From Polyangia bacterium (GTDB taxonomy: Bacteria; Myxococcota_A; Polyangia; Nannocystales; Nannocystaceae), in NCBI GenBank assembly GCA_030429545.1, contig JAUIFF010000004.1, positions 1 to 64,000 of the forward strand: a stretch of DNA of 64,000 nucleotides. The letters are read 5' to 3'. Positions within the stretch are counted from its first letter, which is position 1. The number at the start of each line of letters is the position of its first letter. Under the pieces are notes generated by a model. That model ran no database searches, was not told the origin of the DNA, and saw only the letters and a program-made list of their open reading frames with translations. Below are positions 35,651-44,208 of the stretch, piece after piece. The position numbers and the translations under genes were made by a program.

Positions 35651-36672
35651 GTGCCCGGCCCCCATTGGACCACACTGGCGGTCCAGGTATAGCCAATGCC
35701 GGCGGCGATCATCACCATCAGGTCGCCCGGTCGCAACAGCCCTTGATCGCTGGCAAGTTTGATGACCAGTGGTTGGTCCTGCTGGCCGATGTGGCCATAT
35801 TCATGTAGATACAGAGAGTGCCCGTGCGCGACCCCAAGTTGGTCGAGAATGTAGTTGTGGGCCGAGCGCTTCATGTGTAGCAGGTTGACAAAACTGATGT
35901 CGCTGCGTTGCTTGCCGGCCTTGGCGAGGGCCTGGTCGACGACTTTTAGGAAGTTTGCCATCGACACCGGGTCGAGCCGGCGTTTCATGCCGGCTGGGTC
36001 GGGGACATCGAGGCGCATCTCACCGGCGGCGAGCGAGGTTGGGGTGAGCGGACAAACCGTGCCTCCCACCGGGACGATGACATCGAGGGAGAACGCGCCG
36101 TCGGTGATCACAGAAGTTGCAAGTACATGGTTTTCAGGATGCCCGCGGCGTAGCAGCAGGGCCCCTCCGCCGGCACTGAGGTTGGTCAAAAACCGGGCGC
36201 GGGGGTTTTTAAAGTCGACAAAATCGCAGTTGCGATAGCCCCCGGCGATCAGTACGGTGGCGATATCTGGGTCGCTGTGCATCAGCCCCGAGGCCAGCTT
36301 GATCGCCGCCATCGTGGTGCCACAGCGCTGTTGGACATCGATGGCCCAGGCCCGCGTGGCCCCGAGATCGTGGGCGAGCTTGATGCCGGCGGTCCACAAT
36401 GGGTACTCCTTCCACTCCTCGGTGGTGCACAGCACAACATCGATCTCCGCAGGGTCGATCCCCGCACGGGCCACGGCATCCTGGGCGGCCCACAACCCCA
36501 TGGCACCGGTGTGGTCGTCGGGTCCGGGGACCGGCTTTTGCGTGAGGCCAAACTTTTCGCGGATGACGGGTTCGGGGATTTCGGTCTGCTCGGCGATCTC
36601 GGTTGCGGTCAACACCTGGGTGGGGATATAGGCTCCGGCCGCAACAATGCCGATCGGGTGGGAGGCGGTCAT
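35647..36672 (-). CDS. FabH-like 3-oxoacyl-ACP synthase III family protein
   Basis: The 341-residue product is a complete thiolase-fold condensing enzyme. The nucleophile Cys is in 'DVQQRCGTTMAAIKLASG' (about residue 115) and the catalytic His in 'VNLLHMKRSAHN'. The Gly-rich C-terminus 'MIAAGIGYTWTASVVQW' is typical. The position of FabH's catalytic Asn (in 'YGNTS') reads 'EYGHIGQQD' here, so Asn is replaced by His, as in some specialised family members that use other acyl donors. It probably condenses an acyl-CoA, made by the coupled ligase, with malonyl or another acyl group. It starts an operon with the ligase. Confidence 0.85.
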   Translation of the reverse strand: MTASHPIGIVAAGAYIPTQVLTATEIAEQTEIPEPVIREKFGLTQKPVPGPDDHTGAMGLWAAQDAVARAGIDPAEIDVVLCTTEEWKEYPLWTAGIKLAHDLGATRAWAIDVQQRCGTTMAAIKLASGLMHSDPDIATVLIAGGYRNCDFVDFKNPRARFLTNLSAGGGALLLRRGHPENHVLATSVITDGAFSLDVIVPVGGTVCPLTPTSLAAGEMRLDVPDPAGMKRRLDPVSMANFLKVVDQALAKAGKQRSDISFVNLLHMKRSAHNYILDQLGVAHGHSLYLHEYGHIGQQDQPLVIKLASDQGLLRPGDLMVMIAAGIGYTWTASVVQWGPGT

Positions 36673-36756
36673 GTCCGCGAGTCTACCGAAAACTCGGGTG
36701 CGCGGTTTTCTCGATCACGTTGACCGTGATCCCGATCTCCAGGTATCACCAAATAT

Positions 36757-37836
36757 ATGTCGTTTCGTTCAGGTTGTTTGGTCGCTTGCGGGGCACTGCT
36801 AGCTGGGGGCTGCTTTGTCGACGACGGGTCGCAGGCAACGATGTCGGATTCGACGACCGCTTCGATGACGACGACGACGACAGGGACCGAGAGTTCAACT
36901 GAAGCGACCCAGACCACTGAAACGACGGAAGCAACAGGTCAGACCAGTGAGACCACCGCGACGACGACGATGACGACAACCGGTCCGTGCCCGATAATCT
37001 GTGAGCCGGGGACCATCGAATACATGGGAAACTGCGGCGACAAGTGTGGACGCGAGATCCGTGCGTGCACCGATGACGGCTGTGCCTGGAGCGAGTGGTT
37101 TTGTGGCGGGGAGGATGCCTGTGGCATGTGGGTGCTGCTGGACGGGGAGACCAGCTGGACGGCGGTTCGCCCAGAGATGATGGGGCCCAAGCGACCGTCC
37201 GCGACGATCGAGGGGGCATTTGATGTTGCCCTGACCCGCGAGATTGTTGTACTGACAAACGAGTCGTTTCATGTCTTCGACCTCGATAGCGGGATCTACA
37301 CCACCACCGGGTTGCGCATCGATCTGTTTCCGGAACTCGATAGCCTCGAGATTCGCAGCATCTATTCGAAAAATCCCGCATTCGTCGATGGGGGGACCCC
37401 CAGTTCGGAAGAGGACGTTACGATCCTGACCGACGAGATGATTTTTATCTACAATGTGGATGCCGATGGGTTGGTGGCAACGTTGACCGGGACAGGGCCT
37501 TGCTGTGACGGTTTTGAGGGATGGGCCGGCTCGAATGCGCCGATGCTTCCGCAGCTAGTTGAAGTCTGGCACGACCCGCAAAACGCGAGTCAGTGGCACG
37601 ACGTCGACCTCAGTGGGTGCTTCGAGAACCCTGAAATGTTGCAGGAGCATTATGTCTACCTCGTGGCCGACAATACGCTGCGACTGTTTGAGCCGGTGTT
37701 TTGCACGGCTTTTGTCGACACAGTCGACATTGGTGCCCACCAGGCATTTACCTACCCAGGTGCACCCCCAGAGGCCGAGATTGGTGGCCTGAGCCACCTG
37801 AGTGGTTTGTATGTGTTGCCGCGGGACCCGAGCTAA
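36757..37836 (+). CDS. Thr-rich lipoprotein
   Basis: The 359-residue product has signal peptide 'SGCLVACGALLAGGC' with lipobox Cys about 21. Residues about 25-75 are almost only Thr, Ser, Glu and Met. A Cys-rich section ('CEPGTIEYMGNCGDKCGREI') follows, then a beta-rich domain of about 230 residues with 'DIFS'-like propeller strands ('DVALTREIVVLTNESFHVFD'). It is probably a surface lipoprotein; no enzyme motif is visible. It converges on the 37846-39471 gene with only nine bases between stops. Confidence 0.65.
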   Translation: MSFRSGCLVACGALLAGGCFVDDGSQATMSDSTTASMTTTTTGTESSTEATQTTETTEATGQTSETTATTTMTTTGPCPIICEPGTIEYMGNCGDKCGREIRACTDDGCAWSEWFCGGEDACGMWVLLDGETSWTAVRPEMMGPKRPSATIEGAFDVALTREIVVLTNESFHVFDLDSGIYTTTGLRIDLFPELDSLEIRSIYSKNPAFVDGGTPSSEEDVTILTDEMIFIYNVDADGLVATLTGTGPCCDGFEGWAGSNAPMLPQLVEVWHDPQNASQWHDVDLSGCFENPEMLQEHYVYLVADNTLRLFEPVFCTAFVDTVDIGAHQAFTYPGAPPEAEIGGLSHLSGLYVLPRDPS

Positions 37837-37845
37837 CTCGGGGGC

Positions 37846-39471
37846 CTAAAGCGGACTAATGACTTCGAGGGCCATGCCGCCGGGGTAGGCGTAGGAGGCG
37901 TTTTTGGCTGTGTAGCCCACACCTGCAATGCCGAAGGCTTGGTCGCTCTCGGCAAAGTGGGCGCCCTCTTCGATCTTCCAGTCGGCCACTTCGTAGTCGC
38001 CGATTTGGTAGTAGCCGGTCACGACCACGCCGTCGACAAGCACATCGGCGCTGCCCTTTTTGCGGGTGACTTGCACATAGTCGTCGTCGTAGTCGATGCC
38101 GGTGGCAAATGCGTAGCGGCGCAGGAATTGCTCGACCGGGACCATTTGGTACATCGATGGATCGCCGGTACCGGCCCCATCTTGGCTGCCGTAGAGGTAC
38201 TGCACCGGCATGATCGGGCCGTTGCCTTTGACGATAAAGCTGACCCCGTTGTCGACCTCGAATTCGCGGTAGTCGCCGGTTTTTTCGAGGGTAAACGGGG
38301 TGCCATCGAGCGGCGGCTCGGTCGCAACGGTGACGTTGTCCGAGCCGGCAAACACCCGCCAGACATGTTTTTCGACGTTGCGAATGGGCGAGTGGGCGGC
38401 GACGTATTCCTTGCCCCACTGCTCGATCGGAATCAGTTGCTCCTGCAAGTGATCGCAAAAACCCTTGCCGCCAAACGGCACGTAGGCACAGGAGGTGGCC
38501 CCGACGACCCAAATCGGCTTGTCGGCATGGATGACCATGCCCGACAGGTCGCGGCTGCGGACGTCTTCCTCGTTGGAGGAAGCTGCGATCTGCAACATGT
38601 CGCGCTCGTTGAGTTCGAGCTCACCCGGCTCGCCGGCGTAGACAAACGGCACCGGCAACATGTTGCCGGCAGTGTCGGTCTTGGCCGTCCATGTCACCTG
38701 GGTTTTGTGCTCCAAAGCGATGATGGCGACGTAACTCGGTTGCCCGAGGAGGTCCTCAAACCCCGGGTAGGAGTAGACGACGTAGTCCTGGCCCAGGGTG
38801 TGCTCGGGCAGCAGCATCGAGGCGTCATTGGACGACACATTCACCCGTGGGGAATGTTGATATGCAACGATTGGGCTGTCGCTTTCAACCCGGTAGCTGC
38901 CGCCGGTGCGAAACCCCGAGGTCTCGCCGATGAAGTCGTTGTTCATGACAAACGCATGGGTCTCGCCGGGTTCCAAAATAATCGGGTCGCCGATCGGGAC
39001 TTCGAGGCGGACGTTGTCGGGCGTTTGGTAGAGCTGAACCTCGGCGGCAACTTCAGGGTCGTTGTTGCCGACGATGATGACGTCGTCCTCGCTTTGGTTG
39101 TAGTGGTACATGCGGGCGGCGATAAACGAGCAGCCTGTCGACGACGGCGACAGCTCGGCCTCGTAGCAAGGGCCCTGGCACTCACCGACGATACAGCTGT
39201 CCTTATCGCCACAGGCGATCTCGATGTACTCGCGGCCGTCGGAGGCACAGATGCCAACGGTCTTGGCATCGAGACATTCCTGGACCCCGGGCTCGCAGAT
39301 AGGTGGCCCGAGGGTTGTCGGCGATTCGGTGGTTGCGATCCCGGTTTCGCTGTCGCTGTTGCTGGTTTGGGTGGTTTGACTGCCGCTGTTACAACCGATG
39401 ACGGTCAGGCAGCTGACCAAAACAGCAGGTAGAGTTAAGTCTAAGGTCATGCGCATGGAGGTCTGTCCCAT
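37846..39471 (-). CDS. Lipoprotein with IgGFc-binding-protein N-terminal-like domain
   Basis: The 541-residue product has signal peptide and lipobox 'CLTVIGC', then a short Thr/Ser linker and a Cys cluster ('CEPGVQECLDAKTVGIC'). The main body matches the IgGFc-binding N-terminal type: 'GGSYRVESDSPIVAYQHSPR', 'DASMLLPEHTLGQDYVVYSY', 'YVAIIALEHKTQVTWTA' and 'CDHLQEQLIPIEQWGKEYV'. In other bacteria this domain occurs in adhesion and surface proteins. Start 39471 or the ATG at 39456 are both possible. The antisense frame here is also long and open, but it lacks a signal or any domain. Confidence 0.75.
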   Translation of the reverse strand: MGQTSMRMTLDLTLPAVLVSCLTVIGCNSGSQTTQTSNSDSETGIATTESPTTLGPPICEPGVQECLDAKTVGICASDGREYIEIACGDKDSCIVGECQGPCYEAELSPSSTGCSFIAARMYHYNQSEDDVIIVGNNDPEVAAEVQLYQTPDNVRLEVPIGDPIILEPGETHAFVMNNDFIGETSGFRTGGSYRVESDSPIVAYQHSPRVNVSSNDASMLLPEHTLGQDYVVYSYPGFEDLLGQPSYVAIIALEHKTQVTWTAKTDTAGNMLPVPFVYAGEPGELELNERDMLQIAASSNEEDVRSRDLSGMVIHADKPIWVVGATSCAYVPFGGKGFCDHLQEQLIPIEQWGKEYVAAHSPIRNVEKHVWRVFAGSDNVTVATEPPLDGTPFTLEKTGDYREFEVDNGVSFIVKGNGPIMPVQYLYGSQDGAGTGDPSMYQMVPVEQFLRRYAFATGIDYDDDYVQVTRKKGSADVLVDGVVVTGYYQIGDYEVADWKIEEGAHFAESDQAFGIAGVGYTAKNASYAYPGGMALEVISPL

Positions 39472-39498
39472 GGGGTTTTGCAGACGGGAAGGCTAGGG

Positions 39499-40812
39499 TT
39501 AGTTGGCCGGGACGATGTCGAAGTCCATCAACACGTCGACGACCTTGGTGTCGGTGTCGACCTCTTTGGTTTGCAAGATCAGCACCGAGTCGCCGTCGAG
39601 CGAGATGTCGTTGTAGTTGACGGTCAAGCTGACCTGGTCGGCGAGCGACTGTTTAAAGTTGGAGACCAGCTTGGTGTTTTCCTCCACGAGATTTTCATCT
39701 TCGAGGGCGACAGCCCCAACACCCTCACCGTCGACGACTTCGACGTTGCCCGGGCGGACATTGATGATCCCGGCGTTGAGCTCCAAAAACAGCGGCATGT
39801 CGACCTCGGCGTAGCCACAGTATTCGCCGGTGGTCCGCCACACGCGAAACAGGGTGGCCAGCGGGTTGTTGCCGTCGGCGGGCTCGGCCTCTAGCTTTTC
39901 GATGCTGGCCGCAAACTCGCCTTCGGGGGACGGGTCGCCATTTTCGTTGTAGGAGCGGGGAATCGTGCCCTCGCGCAACAGTCGGCGGGCCATCTCTTGA
40001 AAGATGTCGCTGTGGAACTTGATGACCATCGGCGCCTTGTCGGAAACGGCGACCTTGGTATCGAGGCCAATCCCCAGCGGGATGTCGAGGTTGGTGGCGA
40101 CCCCGAGAACGATCGATTTTTCGTCGGGGTTGACGAACGGTTGCCGGGCCTTCATGAGGATGTCGCCGTCGCCCAGGCTAAAGGGGGCGAGGCGAAGCAG
40201 GGTCATGGGGCCGAGGCCAGCGTTAAAGGCGTCGTAGACCTGGTCGCGCACAAAGTCACGGATCTGGGTGTACTGGTCTAAGTCGACACCGGCGATCGTG
40301 ATCTGGAAGTTGGCAAAGATGCCCTCGTCGAAGCCGGCGATCAGCAGGGAGTCTTGACCGTCTTTTTCGACCCGCAGCGGGACCGCGACATCGGTCTCGC
40401 CGATGCCGTTGATGATGCCCATGTCGTCGAGCAGGACGTTGATGTCGTACTCGAGGTGCATGCGAAAGCAGGTTTCACACCCGGCGACGTGCTCTAAGAT
40501 CAGTTCGGGTTCGCCGAGGGTGGTGAACGAAATCAGCATGGGGCCGATGCGTTGCTCGACGTTGAGGTTGAGTGCACCACCCAATTGGCCGGCGACCATT
40601 TGGTTGACGCCGTCCTCGCTCATCGCCATCAACATCGGATAGGGGCCGCGGTCTGGGATGGTCTCCTTGAGCTTGCCGCGCTCTGCAAGGGCCATCGTGA
40701 GGTTGTCAGCCTGTTCGTCGCAGTCGTAGCCGCGCTCGAGGCCGCGGCAGGACATCGAACCCGAGGCGAGCAGGCTCACGGCGAGAAATGGGGATAGGTA
40801 CTTCAAGTGCAT
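39499..40812 (-). CDS. Lipoprotein of unknown function
   Basis: The 437-residue product starts at ATG 40812, preceded by AAGG, with signal peptide 'SPFLAVSLLASGSMSC'. The mature part is acidic with long amphipathic strands ('EQRIGPMLISFTTLGEPELI', 'FANFQITIAGVDLDQYTQI', 'QVSLTVNYNDISLDGDSVLI'), suggesting an elongated lipid- or ligand-binding beta fold; a TULIP-like fold is possible but unproven. It lies 27 bases upstream of the IgGFc-type lipoprotein gene on the same strand and may be in the same transcript. Confidence 0.7.
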   Translation of the reverse strand: MHLKYLSPFLAVSLLASGSMSCRGLERGYDCDEQADNLTMALAERGKLKETIPDRGPYPMLMAMSEDGVNQMVAGQLGGALNLNVEQRIGPMLISFTTLGEPELILEHVAGCETCFRMHLEYDINVLLDDMGIINGIGETDVAVPLRVEKDGQDSLLIAGFDEGIFANFQITIAGVDLDQYTQIRDFVRDQVYDAFNAGLGPMTLLRLAPFSLGDGDILMKARQPFVNPDEKSIVLGVATNLDIPLGIGLDTKVAVSDKAPMVIKFHSDIFQEMARRLLREGTIPRSYNENGDPSPEGEFAASIEKLEAEPADGNNPLATLFRVWRTTGEYCGYAEVDMPLFLELNAGIINVRPGNVEVVDGEGVGAVALEDENLVEENTKLVSNFKQSLADQVSLTVNYNDISLDGDSVLILQTKEVDTDTKVVDVLMDFDIVPAN

Positions 40813-41267
40813 GACCAAAACCTTGGTGCCAGAAAGTTAGGGCAGGGAGCAAATCAAAAGGGCGCGTGGCCACGGCCCGAAGCTCGTCTCGGATCTTATG
40901 ACAAAAACCTGACGAACGCAGATTGTTGTCCTTTGTGGCACTTGGATTTCTCACCTGTTGCCGGGGATGTCGTTTGTGGGAGCCGGCGGCGGGCCGTTCG
41001 TCGGGCGGTAAAGGCTAGGTTTGTGACTCCCGCAGACCGGTTGTGGCGGTTTACACCAGCATAAATCCCATGGATTTGCACCTTTTTTGGCGCAGACCCG
41101 TGCCTGTCCCCGGGGTCAGTGAAGCCGACGCCAGGGGATATATCGCGCCTTCAAACGCAGGTTTGTGAGGATGGGCGAACGTTCAGGCGTGCCGGAGCGT
41201 TCGCGGCGTTCGCCCGCAGACACAAGAGTATTTTGTGGTCGCCGGGCTCACTGCTATCGTGCGGTGG
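40813..41267. other. Intergenic region with inverted repeat upstream of a lipoprotein gene
   Basis: This 455-base spacer lies between divergent lipoprotein genes, and no gene is supported. The clearest structure is an inverted repeat, GGGCGAACG (41173-41181) and CGTTCGCCC (41207-41215), with 25 bases between, ending 52 bases before ATG 41268. It could be an operator or a leader hairpin. Confidence 0.4.
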
Positions 41268-41774
41268 ATGCCATCGCTACTGCGCGGGATCATATCCCCT
41301 TATTTACCCACCGCGACGGTGCTTGTTCTTGCTTGGGCGGTGAGCCTCACCGCCGGGATCGGCTGTAACTCCGACGAAATCCCCAGTGGTCTCGTCACCA
41401 CCGATGACGATCCGACGTTTGTCGAAACCACGCTCGAGCCAGAGACCACCGACGACCCGACCTTTGATATCGAGGAGACGACAGCCGAGCCGTGGTCCTG
41501 CCGCGAGTCGCTCGACTGCCTCAAGTTTTGCAAGCTCTATCCCCTGGCCGAGGCCGACCAAGCTTGCATCCTCAACTGTACCGCTGGCCTGAGTATCGAC
41601 GAGTTCTTGTATGGGCTCGACCTGGGCCTGTGCGCCGCCGATCTGTGTGCGATGGGGGATTCGTGCGACCCGATGATGCCGACTAGTGACGAGTGTCTCG
41701 GTTGTGCCGTCACCCTGATGGTTGGCGACGAGCCGCCAGAGGGTTGCGAAAGCGAATACCTCGCCTGCAACTGA
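41268..41774 (+). CDS. Small Cys-rich lipoprotein
   Basis: The 168-residue product has a signal peptide ending 'AVSLTAGIGC' (lipobox), then a 45-residue acidic Thr/Glu/Asp/Pro linker ('ETTLEPETTDDPTFDIEETT'), then a compact domain with about 14 Cys in repeated C-x2-C or C-x3-C spacing ('CRESLDCLKFCKLYPLAEAD', 'CILNC', 'CAADLCAMGDSC', 'CLGCAVTL'). It is likely an outer-membrane or surface lipoprotein. It precedes the ompA-like gene by 66 bases. Confidence 0.7.
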   Translation: MPSLLRGIISPYLPTATVLVLAWAVSLTAGIGCNSDEIPSGLVTTDDDPTFVETTLEPETTDDPTFDIEETTAEPWSCRESLDCLKFCKLYPLAEADQACILNCTAGLSIDEFLYGLDLGLCAADLCAMGDSCDPMMPTSDECLGCAVTLMVGDEPPEGCESEYLACN

Positions 41775-41840
41775 CCGACTGCTCAACTGCTTGCATACGC
41801 ACCTACACTCCCTTCGCTTTCGATATTGAGGAATCACGCC

Positions 41841-43442
41841 ATGAGTTGGACGCGCGCACTGCTTGCCACGGGAATCTCCGTGACGACCTTGGCCCTGGCC
41901 CCACATGCGTGGGCACAGGACCCGGCAGCACCAGCCGACGGAGCTTCTCCTGCCCCCGCCGAGGGAGCACCGGCACCGGCACCGGCCGACGGGGCCGACG
42001 GGGCCGCACCTGCGGGCGATGCCGCGGGGTCAGATGCATCTACAACGACCGGAGCATCCGCCGGTGGTTCGGTCTCGCTAGCACCGGGCGGGGCCAAGGC
42101 CAAGGGCGATGCCAAGGCCGACAAAAAGGCCAAAAACAAGCGAAAGAAGGGCAAGTGGGGTGTTGGCGACCAACACAAACGCCCGCTGTTTCGCTACGCC
42201 CCCGAGCGCAACATGGTCGAGCTCGGGATCTTTGGCGGGATCTTGCTCCCGTCGGACGACCACGATTTCTACCACCCCGACACCGCGCCGCAAAAACAGT
42301 TGTGGCAGCTCGGGCCCGACATCGGCCTGCGTGCCGCCTACTTCCCACTCTCGTTTTTGGGAATCGAAGCCGAGTTTTCGGCCAACCCCACGCGCGTGCG
42401 GGTGGCCACCGACGACCCGGTATTTATCTACGGCCTGCGCGGCCACGCGATCTTGCAAAGCCCCGGCACCCGGATCACACCGTTTATCCTGGGTGGCTAC
42501 GGGATGATGGGAGTTGCCTCCGGCGACGCCGCGCTCGGCAACGACATCGACCCGGTCGGTCATTGGGGCGGTGGTGTGAAGGTGTTTCTCAACCGCTACC
42601 TGGCGTTGCGGTTAGACGCCCGCCATCTGATCGGTGCACATACAGCGAGACAGGGTGACTACACCGGCCACGTCCAGGTGCTGGCCGGCCTCAGCTTTAC
42701 CCTCAATCGCAGCAAGGGCACCGACGATCGCGACGGCGACGGGTTTAGAGATGCCGACGACCGCTGTCCGTTGACCCCGGGTGTCCAACCCGACGGTTGC
42801 CCGGCCCGTGATCTCGACGGCGACGGGTTGTTCGACCATGTCGACAAGTGCCCGTGCGAGCCCGGCCCCGAGCCCGATGGCTGCCCTGTCGAGAAGGACA
42901 GCGACGGTGACGGGTTTATGGACAGCGTCGACCGCTGCCCGCAGGAACCGGGTGTCGATCCCGACGGTTGCCCAATTCTCGATACCGACGGCGACGGCTA
43001 CAACGACGATGTCGATACCTGTCCGAAGCTGCCAGAAACCCGCAACGGCTTCCAAGACGACGACGGCTGTCCCGACGAGCTACCCAAGGAACTCGAGGAG
43101 TTCAACGGGGTGATCGAGGGGATCCAGTTCGACTTCAACAAGGCGACGATCAAGAAGGAATCGGAGCCGACACTCGACAAGGCCGCGGGCGTGCTGCGCA
43201 AGTTCAGCACCATCAAGGTCGAGGTCGCCGGGCATACCGACAATGTCGGGACGCCAGAGTTCAACCAGCAGCTGTCCGAAGATCGGGCCGAGGCGGTCAA
43301 ACAGTGGCTCATCGACCACGGTGTCGACGCAGATCGGGTCTCGACCAAGGGCTTTGGTCAGGACCAGCCGATCGATACCAACGAGACCGAGGCCGGTCGG
43401 GCCAAAAACCGCCGGATCGAGTTCCACGTCGTTGCCGATTGA
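41841..43442 (+). CDS. OmpA-family outer-membrane protein with thrombospondin-3-like repeats
   Basis: The 533-residue product uses ATG 41841 with GAGGA upstream. The signal peptide ends 'LALAPHAWAQ'. A Pro/Ala/Asp-rich linker (20-90) with Lys/Ala runs follows. The beta-barrel-like section (110-295) includes 'FRYAPERNMVELGIFGGILL'. Asp-rich TSP3 calcium-type repeats (300-410) read as 'DRDGDGFRDADDRCP', 'DLDGDGLFDHVDKCP', 'DSDGDGFMDSVDRCP' and 'DTDGDGYNDDVDTCP'. The OmpA domain (420-533) has 'IQFDFNKATIKKESEPTLD', 'VEVAGHTDNVGTPEFNQQLS' and 'GFGQDQPIDTNETEAGRAKN'. It anchors the outer membrane to peptidoglycan. Confidence 0.9.
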   Translation: MSWTRALLATGISVTTLALAPHAWAQDPAAPADGASPAPAEGAPAPAPADGADGAAPAGDAAGSDASTTTGASAGGSVSLAPGGAKAKGDAKADKKAKNKRKKGKWGVGDQHKRPLFRYAPERNMVELGIFGGILLPSDDHDFYHPDTAPQKQLWQLGPDIGLRAAYFPLSFLGIEAEFSANPTRVRVATDDPVFIYGLRGHAILQSPGTRITPFILGGYGMMGVASGDAALGNDIDPVGHWGGGVKVFLNRYLALRLDARHLIGAHTARQGDYTGHVQVLAGLSFTLNRSKGTDDRDGDGFRDADDRCPLTPGVQPDGCPARDLDGDGLFDHVDKCPCEPGPEPDGCPVEKDSDGDGFMDSVDRCPQEPGVDPDGCPILDTDGDGYNDDVDTCPKLPETRNGFQDDDGCPDELPKELEEFNGVIEGIQFDFNKATIKKESEPTLDKAAGVLRKFSTIKVEVAGHTDNVGTPEFNQQLSEDRAEAVKQWLIDHGVDADRVSTKGFGQDQPIDTNETEAGRAKNRRIEFHVVAD

Positions 43443-43443
43443 T

Positions 43444-43812
43444 CTCTCGCTTGCCAATTTTCCGGCATCGGGTTTTGTGGCGTTTGGGGTAGGCAACTAC
43501 AACAGCACGCCACTCTCGCTTGCCAATTTCCCGGCAGCGGGTGTTTCGTGGCGTTCGGGGTAGGCAACTACAGCAGCACGCCACGAACTCTCGCTTGCCA
43601 ATTTCCCGGCAGCGGGTGTTTCGTGGCGTTCGGGGTAGGCAACTACAGCAGCACGCCACGAACTCTCGCTTGCCAATTTTCCGGCAGCGGGTGTTTCGTG
43701 GGGTTTGCGGTAGGCAACTACAGCAGCACGCCACGAACTCTCGCTTGCCAATTTTCCGGCAGCGGGTGTTTCGTGGGGTTTGCGGTAGGCAACTACAGCT
43801 GCACCCCACGAA
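43444..43812 (+). repeat. Five tandem copies of a 75-bp repeat
   Basis: The unit begins CTCTCGCTTGCCAATTT and ends GCACGCCACGAA. Copies start at 43444 (69 bp, degenerate), 43513, 43588, 43663 and 43738. Copies 2 and 3 are identical over 75 bp. Copies 4 and 5 share CGTGGGGTTTGCGG in place of CGTGGCGTTCGGGG, so duplication happened in steps. It sits directly after the ompA-like stop, and the short frames it encodes look spurious. Confidence 0.9.
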
Positions 43813-43823
43813 ACGCCCGCTCC

Positions 43824-44070
43824 CGGAAAATTTTCTGCGCGAGAGGGTTGGTCCGACTGCCGGAAAATTTTCTGCGCGAGCGGGTCGGCCCGACTGCCGG
43901 AAAATTTTCTACGCGAGTGGGTCGGCCCGACAAACGCTCGCTGCCGGAAAATTTTTTACGCGAGACGGTCCGGCCGACAATATCCCGGGAGCGGGCGTTT
44001 CGTAGCGTTTGCGGTAGGCAATGACAGCAGCACGGTCCGCTCGCCCCCGGAAAATTTCTGCGCGAGACGG
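43824..44070 (-). repeat. Inverted, shortened copies of the same repeat (37-bp period)
   Basis: Blocks starting CGGAAAATTTT at 43824, 43861, 43898, 43945 and 44048 are reverse-complement relatives of the CAATTTTCCGGCAGCG part of the 75-bp unit. The first three have a 37-base period and the fourth has ten extra bases. Between 43989 and 44035 lies another direct-orientation piece (GGGCGTTTCGTAGCGTTTG...GGTAGGCAATGACAGCAGCACGG). The whole 43444-44070 tract is thus a head-to-head array able to form large hairpins. Confidence 0.8.
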
Positions 44071-44079
44071 TCCACAAGA

Positions 44080-44106
44080 AAAGCCACCCAAGCGGGTAGC
44101 TTTTTT
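44080..44106 (+). terminator. Bidirectional rho-independent terminator
   Basis: The stem AAAAGCCACCC / GGGTAGCTTTT has loop AAGC and one mismatch, followed by a run of T on the plus strand and preceded by A-rich sequence, so it can work from both sides. It separates the convergent ompA-like gene and the minus-strand gene at 44209. Confidence 0.7.
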
Positions 44107-44208
44107 GTAACTGCACGAAGTTTGAAGACGACTAGAGGTAAAACTGCCAACTCGCGCTGTCCAGTCCAGGCATCTTCTCTTTTGCGTTGGGTATAAAAAA
44201 TTGTATGA

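Noticed and set aside
37939..39432. 497-codon open frame on the plus strand
   Set aside because: It is antisense to the IgGFc-type lipoprotein gene, which has signal peptide, lipobox and domain; the plus frame has none and reflects high G+C codon pattern.
43520..44024. Frames encoding repeated Arg/Gln-rich peptides in the 75-bp array
   Set aside because: They repeat only because the DNA repeats; no start signal, and different frames are equally open.
43444..44070. CRISPR array
   Set aside because: Units are directly contiguous without unique spacers and half of the copies are inverted.
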